Assembly: GCA_977017575.1 (NCBI GenBank)
Contig: CDRNVI010000024.1
Coordinates: 62,001-126,000, forward strand
Direction of reading: 5' to 3'
DNA: 64,000 nt
From: Paramoeba atlantica
Taxonomy: Eukaryota; Discosea
Shown here one piece after another: positions 28,040 to 37,418 of this stretch (its first letter is position 1; every line of letters begins with the position of its first letter). The notes under the pieces are model-generated. The model was not told the DNA's origin, ran no database searches, and saw nothing but the letters and a program-made list of their open reading frames with translations. The translations under genes were made by a program, and so were the position numbers.

Positions 28040-28813
28040 TCACTCATATCGCTCGTAGACGGCAAAATGCTTAACAGCGCCTCGCCTTTGGGATCTTTTT
28101 GCGTCCTCGCTGGAGTGCACGAGTGTAGTCAATAAGGGGTCAGCGGTACAGTGTTCCTCTCCGAGTCTTCGAAACAAATCTGGGAAATGACTCAATCTTT
28201 CTACCATCCATTCATGAAGCTCTTCCACGTCCGTTACAGTATAAAGTCTTCCATTGGGACGCAATACGTAGGCATACTCCGGAATAAGTGAATCTGATAG
28301 AATACGTCGTCGAACGTTGTGCTGCTTAAAATGTGGATCGGGGTAGCAAAAGAATATACACTCCAATTGCTGCTTTGGGATCCAGAAAGCGAGTGACCGC
28401 ATTACATTCGCCTCAAGAAACCAAACATTATGCAACAACGATTCGTTTTTGCGCTCCTCCAGCACTCGAGATTTCGCGAATTCTACAACTTTTTTACGAA
28501 TTTCCATCCCGAGTATGTACTTCTGAGGATAAGAGGGACCTAATGCGCAAAGCATGCCGCCATAAGCACTTCCGACATCAAGCCAATCTATGGGGCACTG
28601 TAAGCGAACTGTATTGTCTTCTCGTTTTGACATGATTTTATCTTTCGTAGACTCGTTCAGTTGAGGATACATTTCACACCAATCAACATCTTCGGGGCAA
28701 GTTGGATGATAAGCGAGCGTATCAGACAAGGGATTGCGGTGTGGACGGACTCGTATGGGAAATCTTGTCCAACGAGGGCCTGTGATATCGCTGTACTGAG
28801 TCGGTCTGCTCAT
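28040..28813 (-). CDS. METTL1: tRNA (guanine-N7-)-methyltransferase, METTL1/TRM8 family
   Basis: 257 residues from the ATG at 28813. SAM-binding motif LDVGSAYGGML; KYILGMEIRKKVVEF; the signature FFCYPDPHFKQHNVRRRIL with EYAYVLRPNGRLYTVTDVEEL; and the C-terminal TTLVHSSEDAKRSQRRG. This agrees block by block with human METTL1 and yeast Trm8, which with WDR4/Trm82 form m7G46 in tRNA variable loops. The N-terminus MSRPTQYSDITGPRWTRFPI also resembles the family's start (HSNPMADHTLRYP-type region follows as HRNPLSDTLAYHP). The length is normal. Confidence 0.93.
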   Translation of the reverse strand: MSRPTQYSDITGPRWTRFPIRVRPHRNPLSDTLAYHPTCPEDVDWCEMYPQLNESTKDKIMSKREDNTVRLQCPIDWLDVGSAYGGMLCALGPSYPQKYILGMEIRKKVVEFAKSRVLEERKNESLLHNVWFLEANVMRSLAFWIPKQQLECIFFCYPDPHFKQHNVRRRILSDSLIPEYAYVLRPNGRLYTVTDVEELHEWMVERLSHFPDLFRRLGEEHCTADPLLTTLVHSSEDAKRSQRRGAVKHFAVYERYE

Positions 28814-29184
28814 TTCGTTATAGCACAAAAGGAGTACACCCACACTGCAACCTTGTAAAGTAGATTACGTAAACAAAACTTAGATACAAAGAATGTTAAT
28901 GTAATAGCGAAGAATTTATTAAGCTTGAATTTATAGCTTGAATTAATAGTCAAATGCAAAAATTTATTTCTGTTTGCATTGTTGAAACATCCACTTCTCA
29001 GGAACAGTGATGAATCATTAAAAAATGTATGCGCTAAAATCGCTACTTTTCTTCAACACACAGGGAATACAACTACAATACATGAACCGATGTGCCTAAG
29101 AAAGAAACGTGATAATGGATCAAATTGAGGATCTTTTTGTATATAAATGCCTCATAAAATTTCCTTCTCTGATGTGCCCCCGAT

Positions 29185-29958
29185 TTAAAGATTACTTTCG
29201 TAATGAAAGGACTCCTCTTTCGGTATATCCCTATCCCTATCCGCAAGAAAGGCACCCCACATTGTAAGCATTGTTCTCAACTCGCCGTAACACTCGTCAA
29301 GATTATCATTCACGAGGTTGTGATCAAACATTTCCCGATTCTCTTCATAAAAATTAAGCTCATTTCGTGTCGTCGTCATCCGCGTTTTAATCTTATCATC
29401 CGACTCCGTCCCGCGGCGTCGCAGTCGAGTCTCTAAACACCGTAGACTCGGGGGGAGGATAAAAAGCAAGCGAACCACCATGCCCAGACGATCACGTTGC
29501 TGGTGAATCGATGCCGCCCCCTGGACATCAATATCCAGAATACAGATCTTCCCCTGGCGTTGGACAATGTCGCGCACCGCGGAGTGACTGGTGCCGTAGT
29601 GCTCGTTGTGGACCACCGCGGACTCCATGAAGTCCCCGGCCGCGACCGCGCGCTGCATCCAGCGGCGGTCGGTGTAATAATAATGCACCCCGTGTTGCTC
29701 CCCCGGGCGAGGGGCCCGGGTGGTGTGGGAGATGCTAAAACCGAAGCTCTGGGGGTATTCCGAGCGAAGCTTTCGGATCAGCGTCCCTTTGCCAACCCCG
29801 CTGGGACCGACAATGCCTAACACCTGGACGGGGGCGGTGGAGCGAGATCGGGGAAGCGGTTTCCCGACACCCGGGGTCTGCTTGCTGATTTCATCTTTTT
29901 TATGTGATGTGACGTGCGCCTTTGGCTTGTCCTCATGTATGGGGGCCTCGAAGGTCAT
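29185..29958 (-). CDS. GMK: Guanylate kinase (intact copy)
   Basis: 257 residues from the ATG at 29958; an upstream in-frame extension of 32 codons lacks an ATG. P-loop GPSGVGKGTL at about 51-60, GMP-binding SHTTRAPRPGEQHGVHYYY, SRxGD-like VAAGDFMESAVVHNEHYGTS, ILDIDVQGAASI, RLRRRGTESDDKIKTRM. It phosphorylates GMP/dGMP to GDP/dGDP. A 45-residue N-terminal extension of unknown purpose precedes the core. The central part is GC-rich in codon use. The tandem duplication starts inside this gene at base 29791, in the P-loop region; this outer copy remains complete because only its 5' part was copied. Confidence 0.93.
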   Translation of the reverse strand: MTFEAPIHEDKPKAHVTSHKKDEISKQTPGVGKPLPRSRSTAPVQVLGIVGPSGVGKGTLIRKLRSEYPQSFGFSISHTTRAPRPGEQHGVHYYYTDRRWMQRAVAAGDFMESAVVHNEHYGTSHSAVRDIVQRQGKICILDIDVQGAASIHQQRDRLGMVVRLLFILPPSLRCLETRLRRRGTESDDKIKTRMTTTRNELNFYEENREMFDHNLVNDNLDECYGELRTMLTMWGAFLADRDRDIPKEESFHYESNL

Positions 29959-30215
29959 GGCATACGGGGAAAACGAAGCGGGTGCGTCGGTGATAAAATC
30001 GAGAAATCTAGATTGTACCGAGACAAGGTATGATGTATCGACACTAGTAGTCAATGTGTGTTAAACTGTTTTATATGCAATTGTATTTAAAGATCTTAAA
30101 AACTGAGACATATTTTATCCAAAAGATTTTAATAAAATCTATCAGCGCAGCGTACGTGTTAGCAAAGTGTTAAGAATGTCGATTTTAATGCACAAAAAAA
30201 ATGGACAAGATACGT

Positions 30216-31145
30216 TTAATTGCGAGAGAGGGTCCTCTTATTTTTAACGCTTTTCCATATTTGATTTAATTTGTGCTCTGTTGAATCGCCCAATTCAATT
30301 CTTTGAAAAAGAAATTCTTCGTCTATAAAGTGGCGCACATGTGGCTCGTCTTCCTCAGCAAGAATAGCATTACTTTGGTGAGCGCCCCTGAGACTCAACG
30401 CAACTTCCTGACATTTTCGAGTAAAATATTCCGATAATGTGCTTCCGTTTGTTTCGCTGGTTAAGCCATCACGAAGGACAGCGAGGGCGCTTCCCATATT
30501 TGAGAATGACTCATGAGCCTCAGATAAAAGAATGTGTGATTTTGCATTTTTAGGAAAACTTTCGCATAAAATTTTGGCGGTTTGTAATGCACGGGAACGA
30601 AGTCCTGTCACAAGTTCCGAGTCACATTTGAGTACGAGAAAGTCAAAATGCTTTGAACATCCCTGATAATGATTTACACCCGAACCAGAATACTTTTTAA
30701 GCTCTTTTTCTACTATTTGAAGGGCTTTCCTATAACATTTTGCGTTATAGTGCTTTCGTGCAAGAGATAACGTATCCTCTGTTGCAGTAATCTCATCAAA
30801 GGTATCTTCTAAAAGTGTGTAAGGTGCCGTGACATCGTCAAAAGATTCCTCTAGAAGATCATCCGAACGGGTTTCACTGCAGCTAGATGATGATTCAGCT
30901 TCCAGCGGGTTTTGATCATGCATCTCTGTCACTAAAACATCACTTTCAGCTTCATGAGGGCGAACATCACAATTGTTCATCGCCCTCACCAAACCTTCTC
31001 GGTTTTCCTCACACCCTTGTCGGAAAGAAGCAAAATAGTGTAATACTGGAACCAAAATAAGGGGCATAATAATAGCTGTCAACATTGCAGCAGAAATAGC
31101 GCAGATCTCATACCAAGGTAGGTCACAAAAGAGGTCTGCAAGCAT
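30216..31145 (-). CDS. Membrane-anchored TPR-like protein (copy 1)
   Basis: 309 residues with an ATG at 31145. Residues about 10-40 form one strong hydrophobic span (YEICAISAAMLTAIIMPLIL and on) near the N-terminus, fitting a signal anchor. An acidic Ser/Glu linker follows (about 60-130), then helical pairs of TPR character: LSLARKHYNAKCYRKALQIV, LRSRALQTAKILCESFPKNA, SHILLSEAHESFSNMGSALA. TPRs usually bind partner proteins, so a membrane-tethered scaffold or co-chaperone is plausible. I do not recognise an orthologue. The same gene lies at 42059-42988 in copy 2. Confidence 0.6.
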   Translation of the reverse strand: MLADLFCDLPWYEICAISAAMLTAIIMPLILVPVLHYFASFRQGCEENREGLVRAMNNCDVRPHEAESDVLVTEMHDQNPLEAESSSSCSETRSDDLLEESFDDVTAPYTLLEDTFDEITATEDTLSLARKHYNAKCYRKALQIVEKELKKYSGSGVNHYQGCSKHFDFLVLKCDSELVTGLRSRALQTAKILCESFPKNAKSHILLSEAHESFSNMGSALAVLRDGLTSETNGSTLSEYFTRKCQEVALSLRGAHQSNAILAEEDEPHVRHFIDEEFLFQRIELGDSTEHKLNQIWKSVKNKRTLSRN

Positions 31146-31223
31146 GAGGATGGATAAATAGGTTAGGTCAAATAAGAAAATGAGATGTTAGCTTGTTAAA
31201 GGCACTTTACTATTTAAAGTGTT

Positions 31224-31448
31224 ATGCCATCTTCTTTAAAGTTAATGTGCCTCCATGAGGTAACCAGCTATGCGATTGACACGGAGCCAATAAAAGACAT
31301 CGTTCCCCCAAAAAATATAAAACAAAAGAGAGATAAATGCGGAAAAGTGCTTCAAGAAAATTGCGACGCCTTTCTTTCAACAATTAAACTAAAAGTCACT
31401 CATATCATTCCTTCTATTCGAGCACGAGAACTAAAAATCCTCTGTTAG
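31224..31448 (+). CDS. Small unidentified ORF on the opposite strand (copy 1)
   Basis: 74 codons with an ATG start, overlapping the last 18 bases of the thioredoxin-fold gene tail to tail. The peptide (DIVPPKNIKQKRDKCGKVLQ, then ENCDAFLSTIKLKV) is Lys/Cys-containing and protein-like, but unrecognised. It would be the only host-type gene on the plus strand, which makes it doubtful. Copy 2 is at 43067-43291. Confidence 0.22.
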   Translation: MPSSLKLMCLHEVTSYAIDTEPIKDIVPPKNIKQKRDKCGKVLQENCDAFLSTIKLKVTHIIPSIRARELKILC

Positions 31449-32414
31449 TCGAAATATGTTCATTGTCTTATCAAGAAAGGTTCTTAACCGTGATGGATCG
31501 GAATGTTGCATATTACCTACGCATGATCCATCTGAGGTGTTTATTACAACAATCGTAGGAATTTTAGATACGTCGTAGTGTGTCCTCACGTAAGGATAAT
31601 GATCATAATGACAATACACGAAATGGGCGTATTCGGTGTACTCCTTCTCTAGGATAGGAAGGTGGGGCTTCAATACCTTACATGGGGGACACCAGGGAGC
31701 GGAAATCACTAGAACATAATAGGGATGTAATTTGAGGCCTGGCGTGATCGGATGAGGTGCTGTGGAACTGTTATCTTGATCCTTTACTGTCGCATTCGAA
31801 AGGGGAACTTGGAAGGGTAATCGTAGTGGTGACGGAATAAATGAAGAAACTTTCACGTTCTTCCCAGTGTCTTCATTTTTTGTCGAACTGGTAGATGACC
31901 ACTTGCCTTCAAAATACTTTGCACCGCCACACCATGCCTGAATGCACGGCAAAGGAGTGCGAATTTTGCAGCACTCAACAACATCTTCCAAGGCGTAACA
32001 GTTGATAAAGATAGACTCCACGCGATACTTCGCAGGAAGAACACAAGGTGACGACACCCCACCAAGACACGACTGTTCGATAATTCTAATTTTTGGAAAC
32101 GCAGGCGCAATGCGACGTGTCCAAGGTGCGTTAAAACCGACTAAGTAAATCACGCTTTCAGATGAGTTGGCAGATGTGAAAGAATCAAAAAGTTTGGCTA
32201 AATTTTCCAGAGAAGTAATTCGTCGAACTCCAGAGTAAAAAACATGACATAATTCAAGTTCCCGAGTAGCTGTTTCAGTTCTTGCTTCTTCTGAATTTTC
32301 GGAGTATCCTATCCATCTCGTCGTGTACATAATGTTATCTTGATCTTTTTTCTTGATAATTCGTTCGCACGGCTCTTCTGAGCGAAGTCTTTTTCCAGGC
32401 TCCGCCTCCATCAT
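31431..32414 (-). CDS. Thioredoxin-fold protein with CPPC active site (copy 1)
   Basis: 327 residues from the ATG at 32414. The C-terminal third is a thioredoxin domain: YYVLVISAPWCPPCKVLKPH with the redox motif W-C-P-P-C, then FVYCHYDHYPYVRTHYDVSK and the cis-proline IPTIVVIN, ending in LDKTMNIF. The N-terminal 200 residues contain a second, diverged alpha/beta stretch (YLVGFNAPWTRRIAPAFPKI) that could be an inactive thioredoxin-like fold where the cysteines are replaced. No signal peptide or KDEL-type ending, so a cytosolic or nuclear location is most likely. Role inferred: disulfide or thiol exchange with unknown clients. Copy 2 is at 43274-44257. Confidence 0.72.
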   Translation of the reverse strand: MMEAEPGKRLRSEEPCERIIKKKDQDNIMYTTRWIGYSENSEEARTETATRELELCHVFYSGVRRITSLENLAKLFDSFTSANSSESVIYLVGFNAPWTRRIAPAFPKIRIIEQSCLGGVSSPCVLPAKYRVESIFINCYALEDVVECCKIRTPLPCIQAWCGGAKYFEGKWSSTSSTKNEDTGKNVKVSSFIPSPLRLPFQVPLSNATVKDQDNSSTAPHPITPGLKLHPYYVLVISAPWCPPCKVLKPHLPILEKEYTEYAHFVYCHYDHYPYVRTHYDVSKIPTIVVINTSDGSCVGNMQHSDPSRLRTFLDKTMNIFRLTEDF

Positions 32415-32625
32415 ACTCTGCAATGATTGCTGAAAATTCTATTCTAATATGATGCACTAAAGTAAGAACAAAGCTATTTTCGCAAAAAAAATAGTGCAAA
32501 AAGAAAGAATTACTTCACAAACGAAAATTCACACACAAGAAAGTACATTCCTATTACGAGGCTAACTGAAAAACCCACTTTAGCTGCAAATGTTTTTGCT
32601 TTCCTATTTTTATTTTTTTAGAGGG

Positions 32626-34419
32626 CTAATTCCCGTCCGGTGCAAACATGGATTGAAGCAACCGCCTGGGATCTCTGGACGAAATAATCACATTCTGCCC
32701 GACTGAGGATGCGAGATGGGAACTAGAAGTTTCTACGACTGTATTCTCGGACTGCAGAGTGATACTATCTTTTTCTGTGTAGCTGGTTGAAGCATCGAGA
32801 ATTGGTACGTTATCAGTCTGAGGTATATCGGAACGGACACTCTTTTCGATGGGTTCAACTTTCTGCCGTTCAGTTAGTCGATCATGTAACATCTGTATAG
32901 AGTCGTAAATGTCTTTCGATTCACTATCAAGCGAATTCACAGTAAGAGAAATTTGTTCCCTATCCAAAGATGCCGGTTTGCTTTCCTGAGTGGAGAAGCT
33001 GGACAACATGTCCTGTGTCCACGTAATGAGCCCAGGAATGGTATTGCTCTGAATGTATGGGAAGCGATGCAGTATTTGCATCACACTCCGGAGAGTTTCC
33101 TTCTGAGCCGAATCCTCGGGAAGTTTGAATGCGGCGCGAGCATCTTCTACGTTGAAGGAACATGCCAGTTTAGCCCAAGGAATTAGAATTTGTTTGATTA
33201 TTCCCATTTCTTCCAGCCTTCGATAAACAATTTCATCTTGACAAAGTTCAAACGCTCGCAGGAGACGAATGCGCAATATATTGTCAGTTGTAGATCGACA
33301 AAGCAAGATGAAAGGCTCCAACATTAAAAGCCTAGAGCCAGAAAGTTCAGTCCCGTGTTCTCCGAGTATAATACGCAACCGGTTGTACTGCTGCATTAGT
33401 GAAGGACCATTTCTTGACTTATTCTCATCTCTTACCTCTGAACTTATAGCACTCGGGTTTGGTTTCTTTTTATCCTTTAAAGTAATTATTCTTTTTGCCA
33501 CTTCTTTTCTATTTGCTTGTGAGTGATTTGACGTTTTCCTTTTCGGGGATCGAACGATTGGTCGCCGCGTTCTTTTATCAGGTACTATTTCCGAGTAAAC
33601 TACAGTACTCCCGATGGGAACCCTTCGACTCTCATTGCTTTGCATGTACAAATGAAGCTTCTTCATTCGCTTATCCCTAGATGCGAATTCAACATTGGCA
33701 GATTTTTGGTCTTTGCTATATCGAGTACCCCCTTGTAAGTAGTCCCGAACTTTCATCTGGTAGCAAGAAAGAGAGATGTAAGTTTCCTCGTAGCCCATAT
33801 ATTCCATTAGAAATTTGCAAACATGATATAGCACATCGCGTATTTCTTCGTGATTGCCACGAACTTGGCGAGCAAGCGAAGCAACACAATCGCATAAAAT
33901 AGAGAAATCTTCACTAATTTCTCCCGAATTCTTCCATATAAAGCGAGGCTTTTGGGATTTTGACCTTGAAAGCTGCATGGCTACATCAGCACGTAGTGTC
34001 TCTTCAAACATGTGTAAACCGGACAGAAATTGATCCACAACTACGCTTGCCCCCGACCTTATAAGCAAACGGTGGAAGAAATTTGCATTGATCGGACCTT
34101 TGAGGTAGTAATCGGTTCCTGATACTGTTTCTTGCTTCACATTCGTTTTCTTACTCAATTGAACTTGATCGGACGAAGCAGCGGGAGGTAATTCGAGGGC
34201 ATCACTAGATGAAAGCACAGCAGAATCCGATATAGTACCTGAGGAATCGGTTGAGAATGAGCTAGAGTGCTCCACAGAGTCGCTGTTGTCAGATGAAGCG
34301 CAACTTCCCGATGACGTTAAACTTGACGCGCGAGATGCAGATGGTGAAACCGAGGTATGCATATCAGAAGATTTTCGTAGATCCAATTTCAGAGATGGTT
34401 TGGGCTCCGCGTTATTCAT
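32626..34419 (-). CDS. Nuclear protein with TFIIS N-terminal-like helical domain (copy 1)
   Basis: 597 residues with an ATG at 34419. The first about 100 residues are Ser-rich low complexity. A helical domain follows at about 105-230. A Lys/Arg-rich stretch (KRTRRPIVRSPKRKTSNHSQ region, nuclear-localisation-like) precedes a second helical domain at about 345-470: RLLRAFELCQDEIVYRRLEE, MGIIKQILIPWAKLA, ETLRSVMQILHRFPYIQSNT. This has the L-x-E-x-G-I-x-K-x-L-x-x-W ... L-x-x-L-x-x-x-P pattern of TFIIS N-terminal domains (IWS1, PNUTS, Elongin A), which bind transcription factors. It ends in a disordered acidic tail. The assignment is by pattern only. Copy 2 is at 44469-46262. Confidence 0.42.
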   Translation of the reverse strand: MNNAEPKPSLKLDLRKSSDMHTSVSPSASRASSLTSSGSCASSDNSDSVEHSSSFSTDSSGTISDSAVLSSSDALELPPAASSDQVQLSKKTNVKQETVSGTDYYLKGPINANFFHRLLIRSGASVVVDQFLSGLHMFEETLRADVAMQLSRSKSQKPRFIWKNSGEISEDFSILCDCVASLARQVRGNHEEIRDVLYHVCKFLMEYMGYEETYISLSCYQMKVRDYLQGGTRYSKDQKSANVEFASRDKRMKKLHLYMQSNESRRVPIGSTVVYSEIVPDKRTRRPIVRSPKRKTSNHSQANRKEVAKRIITLKDKKKPNPSAISSEVRDENKSRNGPSLMQQYNRLRIILGEHGTELSGSRLLMLEPFILLCRSTTDNILRIRLLRAFELCQDEIVYRRLEEMGIIKQILIPWAKLACSFNVEDARAAFKLPEDSAQKETLRSVMQILHRFPYIQSNTIPGLITWTQDMLSSFSTQESKPASLDREQISLTVNSLDSESKDIYDSIQMLHDRLTERQKVEPIEKSVRSDIPQTDNVPILDASTSYTEKDSITLQSENTVVETSSSHLASSVGQNVIISSRDPRRLLQSMFAPDGN

Positions 34420-34716
34420 TACAGAATAGTAACAACATGCATTCAGAGTTATTTGATAATTAGAGTTTTTTATATCGATGTATGCATTTCCGTGAATTGA
34501 TAGGCCGCTACTACCTCACAGTCAAAATTACCCGAAATTGCATTCAATGATAGACCAAAAGCATTATATTTAGACGTACATTGCACCCTGTATTACGCAT
34601 TTTGCGTGCCTCATAAAAATTGTACTGGTCAGTAAATAATTAATGGACTGCACAAAAATATACAGTATATTAAAAGGAATGGTACAATCGCAATTTTTGA
34701 TCTGCTAACAAATATA

Positions 34717-35631
34717 TTATGAACGTAAATCGTTGTGAGGCACTGCGAGCCCACCCCATTTATGTCTCGCGTTCTTTTGCCGCAAACTTTCCGACACTGT
34801 CAAGGTAGACTGAATAGAGCCTGCACCTGGTTCTTTCGCTTTGGGTTGTGAATGGGTTTCGATATCTGCTGGAACCCATCTGTTTCCCGTGAGTAAATGA
34901 GGATCTATTCTGTGCTTCGGAGTAGAGGAATGCTGAGATGGAGTGTACATCTCCTTTGGGAGATGATTCATTTGTTTGAGACTAATGTTGGGTGACTCCT
35001 GTCTGTCCCGTCTAAAAAGCATAATAAAGTAATAGAGAAGTAATGATGCGACCAGAACTGTAGGAATAAGCATTGTAACGGCTAAAGCCGTACTCGGTTG
35101 ATGCTTTCCTCTCGCTTTTGCAACAATGTGAAAGGTAAGATGACAAGGAAAAAGATCTGAAGAAGCGGAGTCGCTGAGCCAAAAGAGCTGAAACACTCGC
35201 GGTGTATCATCCCTTTCACCAAATATAATGGGAGGTTCGTACCTGTCGCCCTGATCAGGTATAGTAACACACGTTCCCGCCTCATCATGTTGCTGAGTAG
35301 CATTGAAAAATTTAGCTTCGGTCTCAGTAAGGTTGCGCGTTTGTTCAACTTGTTGCGAGCAAAGTATTAGGCGGTGCCCCTCTGTACTTTGAGGCGCATT
35401 TACGGGAGAAACGAGTTGCAAACAATATAGGATAAACTGAGATCCATGCCATTTTGCAACAAGCGACCTTCTTGAAGTTGGCCGTGTGAGGCTGACAGAG
35501 CGTTTTACGTAATGCTTCGACCGTGAGAAACAACGAGCATCAGAAGACGAAATATACTTTACCCTACTTTCACAACCGAGAAGCGTAAAGAATAATAACA
35601 CTTTCAGAACAAATAGCGTATGAAGCTTCAT
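34717..35631 (-). CDS. Type I single-pass membrane protein (copy 1)
   Basis: 304 residues with an ATG at 35631. There is a signal peptide (MKLHTLFVLKVLLFFTLLGC), a lumenal or extracellular region of about 160 residues with several Cys (CLQLV, CSQQVEQ, CVTIPDQG, PCHLTF) and potential N-glycosylation sites (NLT, NAT), a membrane span at about 182-204 (ALAVTMLIPTVLVASLLLYY), then RRDR and a hydrophilic tail of about 95 residues. The topology is clear. I do not recognise the family, and the proline-containing loops suggest a beta-type lumenal domain. Copy 2 is at 46560-47474. Confidence 0.6.
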   Translation of the reverse strand: MKLHTLFVLKVLLFFTLLGCESRVKYISSSDARCFSRSKHYVKRSVSLTRPTSRRSLVAKWHGSQFILYCLQLVSPVNAPQSTEGHRLILCSQQVEQTRNLTETEAKFFNATQQHDEAGTCVTIPDQGDRYEPPIIFGERDDTPRVFQLFWLSDSASSDLFPCHLTFHIVAKARGKHQPSTALAVTMLIPTVLVASLLLYYFIMLFRRDRQESPNISLKQMNHLPKEMYTPSQHSSTPKHRIDPHLLTGNRWVPADIETHSQPKAKEPGAGSIQSTLTVSESLRQKNARHKWGGLAVPHNDLRS

Positions 35632-36218
35632 CGACCACTACTCTGCAAGCTGTGTAAAACTCGGCCGTGACCTTATGTCGAACAGGCGATTTTAATAGTA
35701 GAGAGACGGAATTCCTAAATCAGGATGAATGCATAGAAAGACTATTAAGGAAATACTTTGTTCGAATAGGCTATTCTGAATATGATTTGAGATACATTCG
35801 CACTTTTGTCCTACCAAACAATCTCGGTCTGCCCATATCCGATGAAACAGCCTTAAATGTAGTACTATACCCCCCCTCCTGCATACGAGTTCCCCCAATT
35901 CTGGTACGCTTATGGGTTCCTTTTTCTAAAATGAATCGTTTTGTACCCACTTTTCGCGAAGCGAAAAGTTTTCACCACTTAACAAATTTTCATGTAATTC
36001 CAAACAACTGTATGTCGGCGTGCTCTACGGGATGGCTCACTAATTGCATAGTTTAGGTTCGACGTCGAATTCTACGCGTTCTACGGCAAAAGAACGATTC
36101 TACGTCGAATTCTACGGCCAATGCATGTTCAAGGTCGCTCCAATCGTTCTCTCCAATTGGCTGCATGAGATCATAAATTCGCTTAATTTCGTCTTGCGCT
36201 TCATCATGAGCCACATGA
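35632..36218. other. Region with a plus-strand open frame lacking ATG
   Basis: The plus frame 35667-36056 stays open for 130 codons and looks protein-like (RETEFLNQDECIERLLRKYF), but has no ATG and a stop just before it. It may be an exon, a relic, or chance. The left arm of an inverted repeat begins at 36041. The same sequence recurs at 47475-48061. Confidence 0.3.
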
Positions 36219-36641
36219 TTAACCGTCAACCGTCATATAACGAAGCTTCGCGACCAATTTTATTCCTATTATGGAACTCAATGTCTCGATAAGAATTTCT
36301 GCAGTTTCTTTCCCATTAAAGGCTTTGCGTTTTGGATGGTACATTGGAGGCAACAAGAAGTCACTGCTTCCAACGTACAGTATACCTACTAGTACGTGCT
36401 CGCTTAACACTTTATCAATCCCGGCGTCCACAGCAATGCCAAAAAATGCTTCAAGGGTAATGGCACTGATAATGGTACCCCATATTTCGTCTGCTAGTTC
36501 TTTCTCCCACTTCGGTAATATTGTATGATCTTGCGATAAAGTGGAAAGAATCTCACCCTGCGTGGCGCCTAGTGTGCGCAACTCCTTGTAGGAACATAAA
36601 AGCGTGTGTGCTGCTTTGCAAGAAAGGTTCGTTTGCGACAC
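36219..36641 (-). CDS. Unidentified ORF lacking an ATG, possible 3' exon (copy 1)
   Basis: 140 codons downstream of a GTG, and the frame is open further up to at least 36770, without any ATG. The peptide is clearly protein-like: SYKELRTLGATQGEILSTLS, EKELADEIWGTIISAITLEA, LVGILYVGSSDFLLPPMYHP. On the coding strand, ACTAACCTTCGTACAG lies just before the RCIPCLVSQ codons. That is a branch-point plus acceptor arrangement as in yeast introns, so this may be the last exon of the gene whose 5' part is the next ORF. The reading phase of a suitable donor was not settled. Function unknown. Copy 2 is at 48062-48484. Confidence 0.35.
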   Translation of the reverse strand: MSQTNLSCKAAHTLLCSYKELRTLGATQGEILSTLSQDHTILPKWEKELADEIWGTIISAITLEAFFGIAVDAGIDKVLSEHVLVGILYVGSSDFLLPPMYHPKRKAFNGKETAEILIETLSSIIGIKLVAKLRYMTVDG

Positions 36642-36735
36642 AAGACAAGGGATACATCGCTGTACGAAGGTTAGTGTACTCTTCTCAGACCTTTCGACAT
36701 GGGCGTCTGTTCCCAGGGATTCTTGTGAAACCCCT

Positions 36736-37281
36736 TCACGAGCAGAGCCAATGTTTTATGTGGTGGTAGTAGTGATTGTTGTGCGAGGAGTGCCCTAGCC
36801 ATGGGCAGTCAATGCATTTCAAGTGGGTGCGTTGTCCCATTGCGTTCACGTGGTAGGGGCGAGGATGACGTAATTCGTATTCCCGACAGTCTTTGTTTCG
36901 ATTCTCTTCGTCCTTGTTGCTTCCTGCTGGAGCCGCACATCCCAAACAACGCTCCCTTAGAAATTTTGCCCGAATACGGGGATACTTTATTGGATCAACG
37001 TCTGTTTTTTCTTTTTTACGCGCACTTTCAAGGGGCTGAGCAGGTGATAACCCAATTTCCGCCTCCAGGGAAGATATCATTGTGCGACGCTGCTGCACTG
37101 GTAAGTAAGTGGCCTTGGAGAAAATCTGAGACTGATCGACCCTTTCAGGTTGAGTCAATTTGTCAGGTGATACTGTGATGTTTCCGGGAGGAATAAGTGG
37201 AGCCCGTGGTTGAGATTTTTTTGGAATGTTCGGAGGGGTGGATCCAGGAGGCAGTGGTATCCTATTACGTTGAGAACGCAT
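36736..37281 (-). CDS. Proline-rich protein with paired CxxC motifs (copy 1)
   Basis: 181 residues with an ATG at 37281. The first 65 residues are Pro/Arg-rich (RIPLPPGSTPPNIPKKSQP). The second half has CLGC and CIDC pairs about 50 residues apart, with HPRPYHV and GHSSHNNHYYHH nearby, suggesting a zinc-binding module. The His-rich C-terminus may be read-through into an intron if the gene is spliced to the downstream frame. I do not recognise it. Both this ORF and the next lie within the inverted-repeat pair. Copy 2 is at 48579-49124. Confidence 0.4.
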   Translation of the reverse strand: MRSQRNRIPLPPGSTPPNIPKKSQPRAPLIPPGNITVSPDKLTQPERVDQSQIFSKATYLPVQQRRTMISSLEAEIGLSPAQPLESARKKEKTDVDPIKYPRIRAKFLRERCLGCAAPAGSNKDEENRNKDCREYELRHPRPYHVNAMGQRTHLKCIDCPWLGHSSHNNHYYHHIKHWLCS

Positions 37282-37418
37282 AGAAAAAAAATAGAATCAA
37301 GAAACACTGTGGGCACTGTTTTTAATCTAGAAATATTGATGCACAATCAGTTTAATATATGATTAAAAATGTGGTATGAACATTTACTAAATGAACTAAT
37401 TGCAAGAAAATGAACACC

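Noticed and set aside
29959-30054. 32-codon N-terminal extension of guanylate kinase
   Set aside because: Begins at TTG, preceded by an in-frame stop and without any ATG; the ATG at 29958 gives a complete enzyme.
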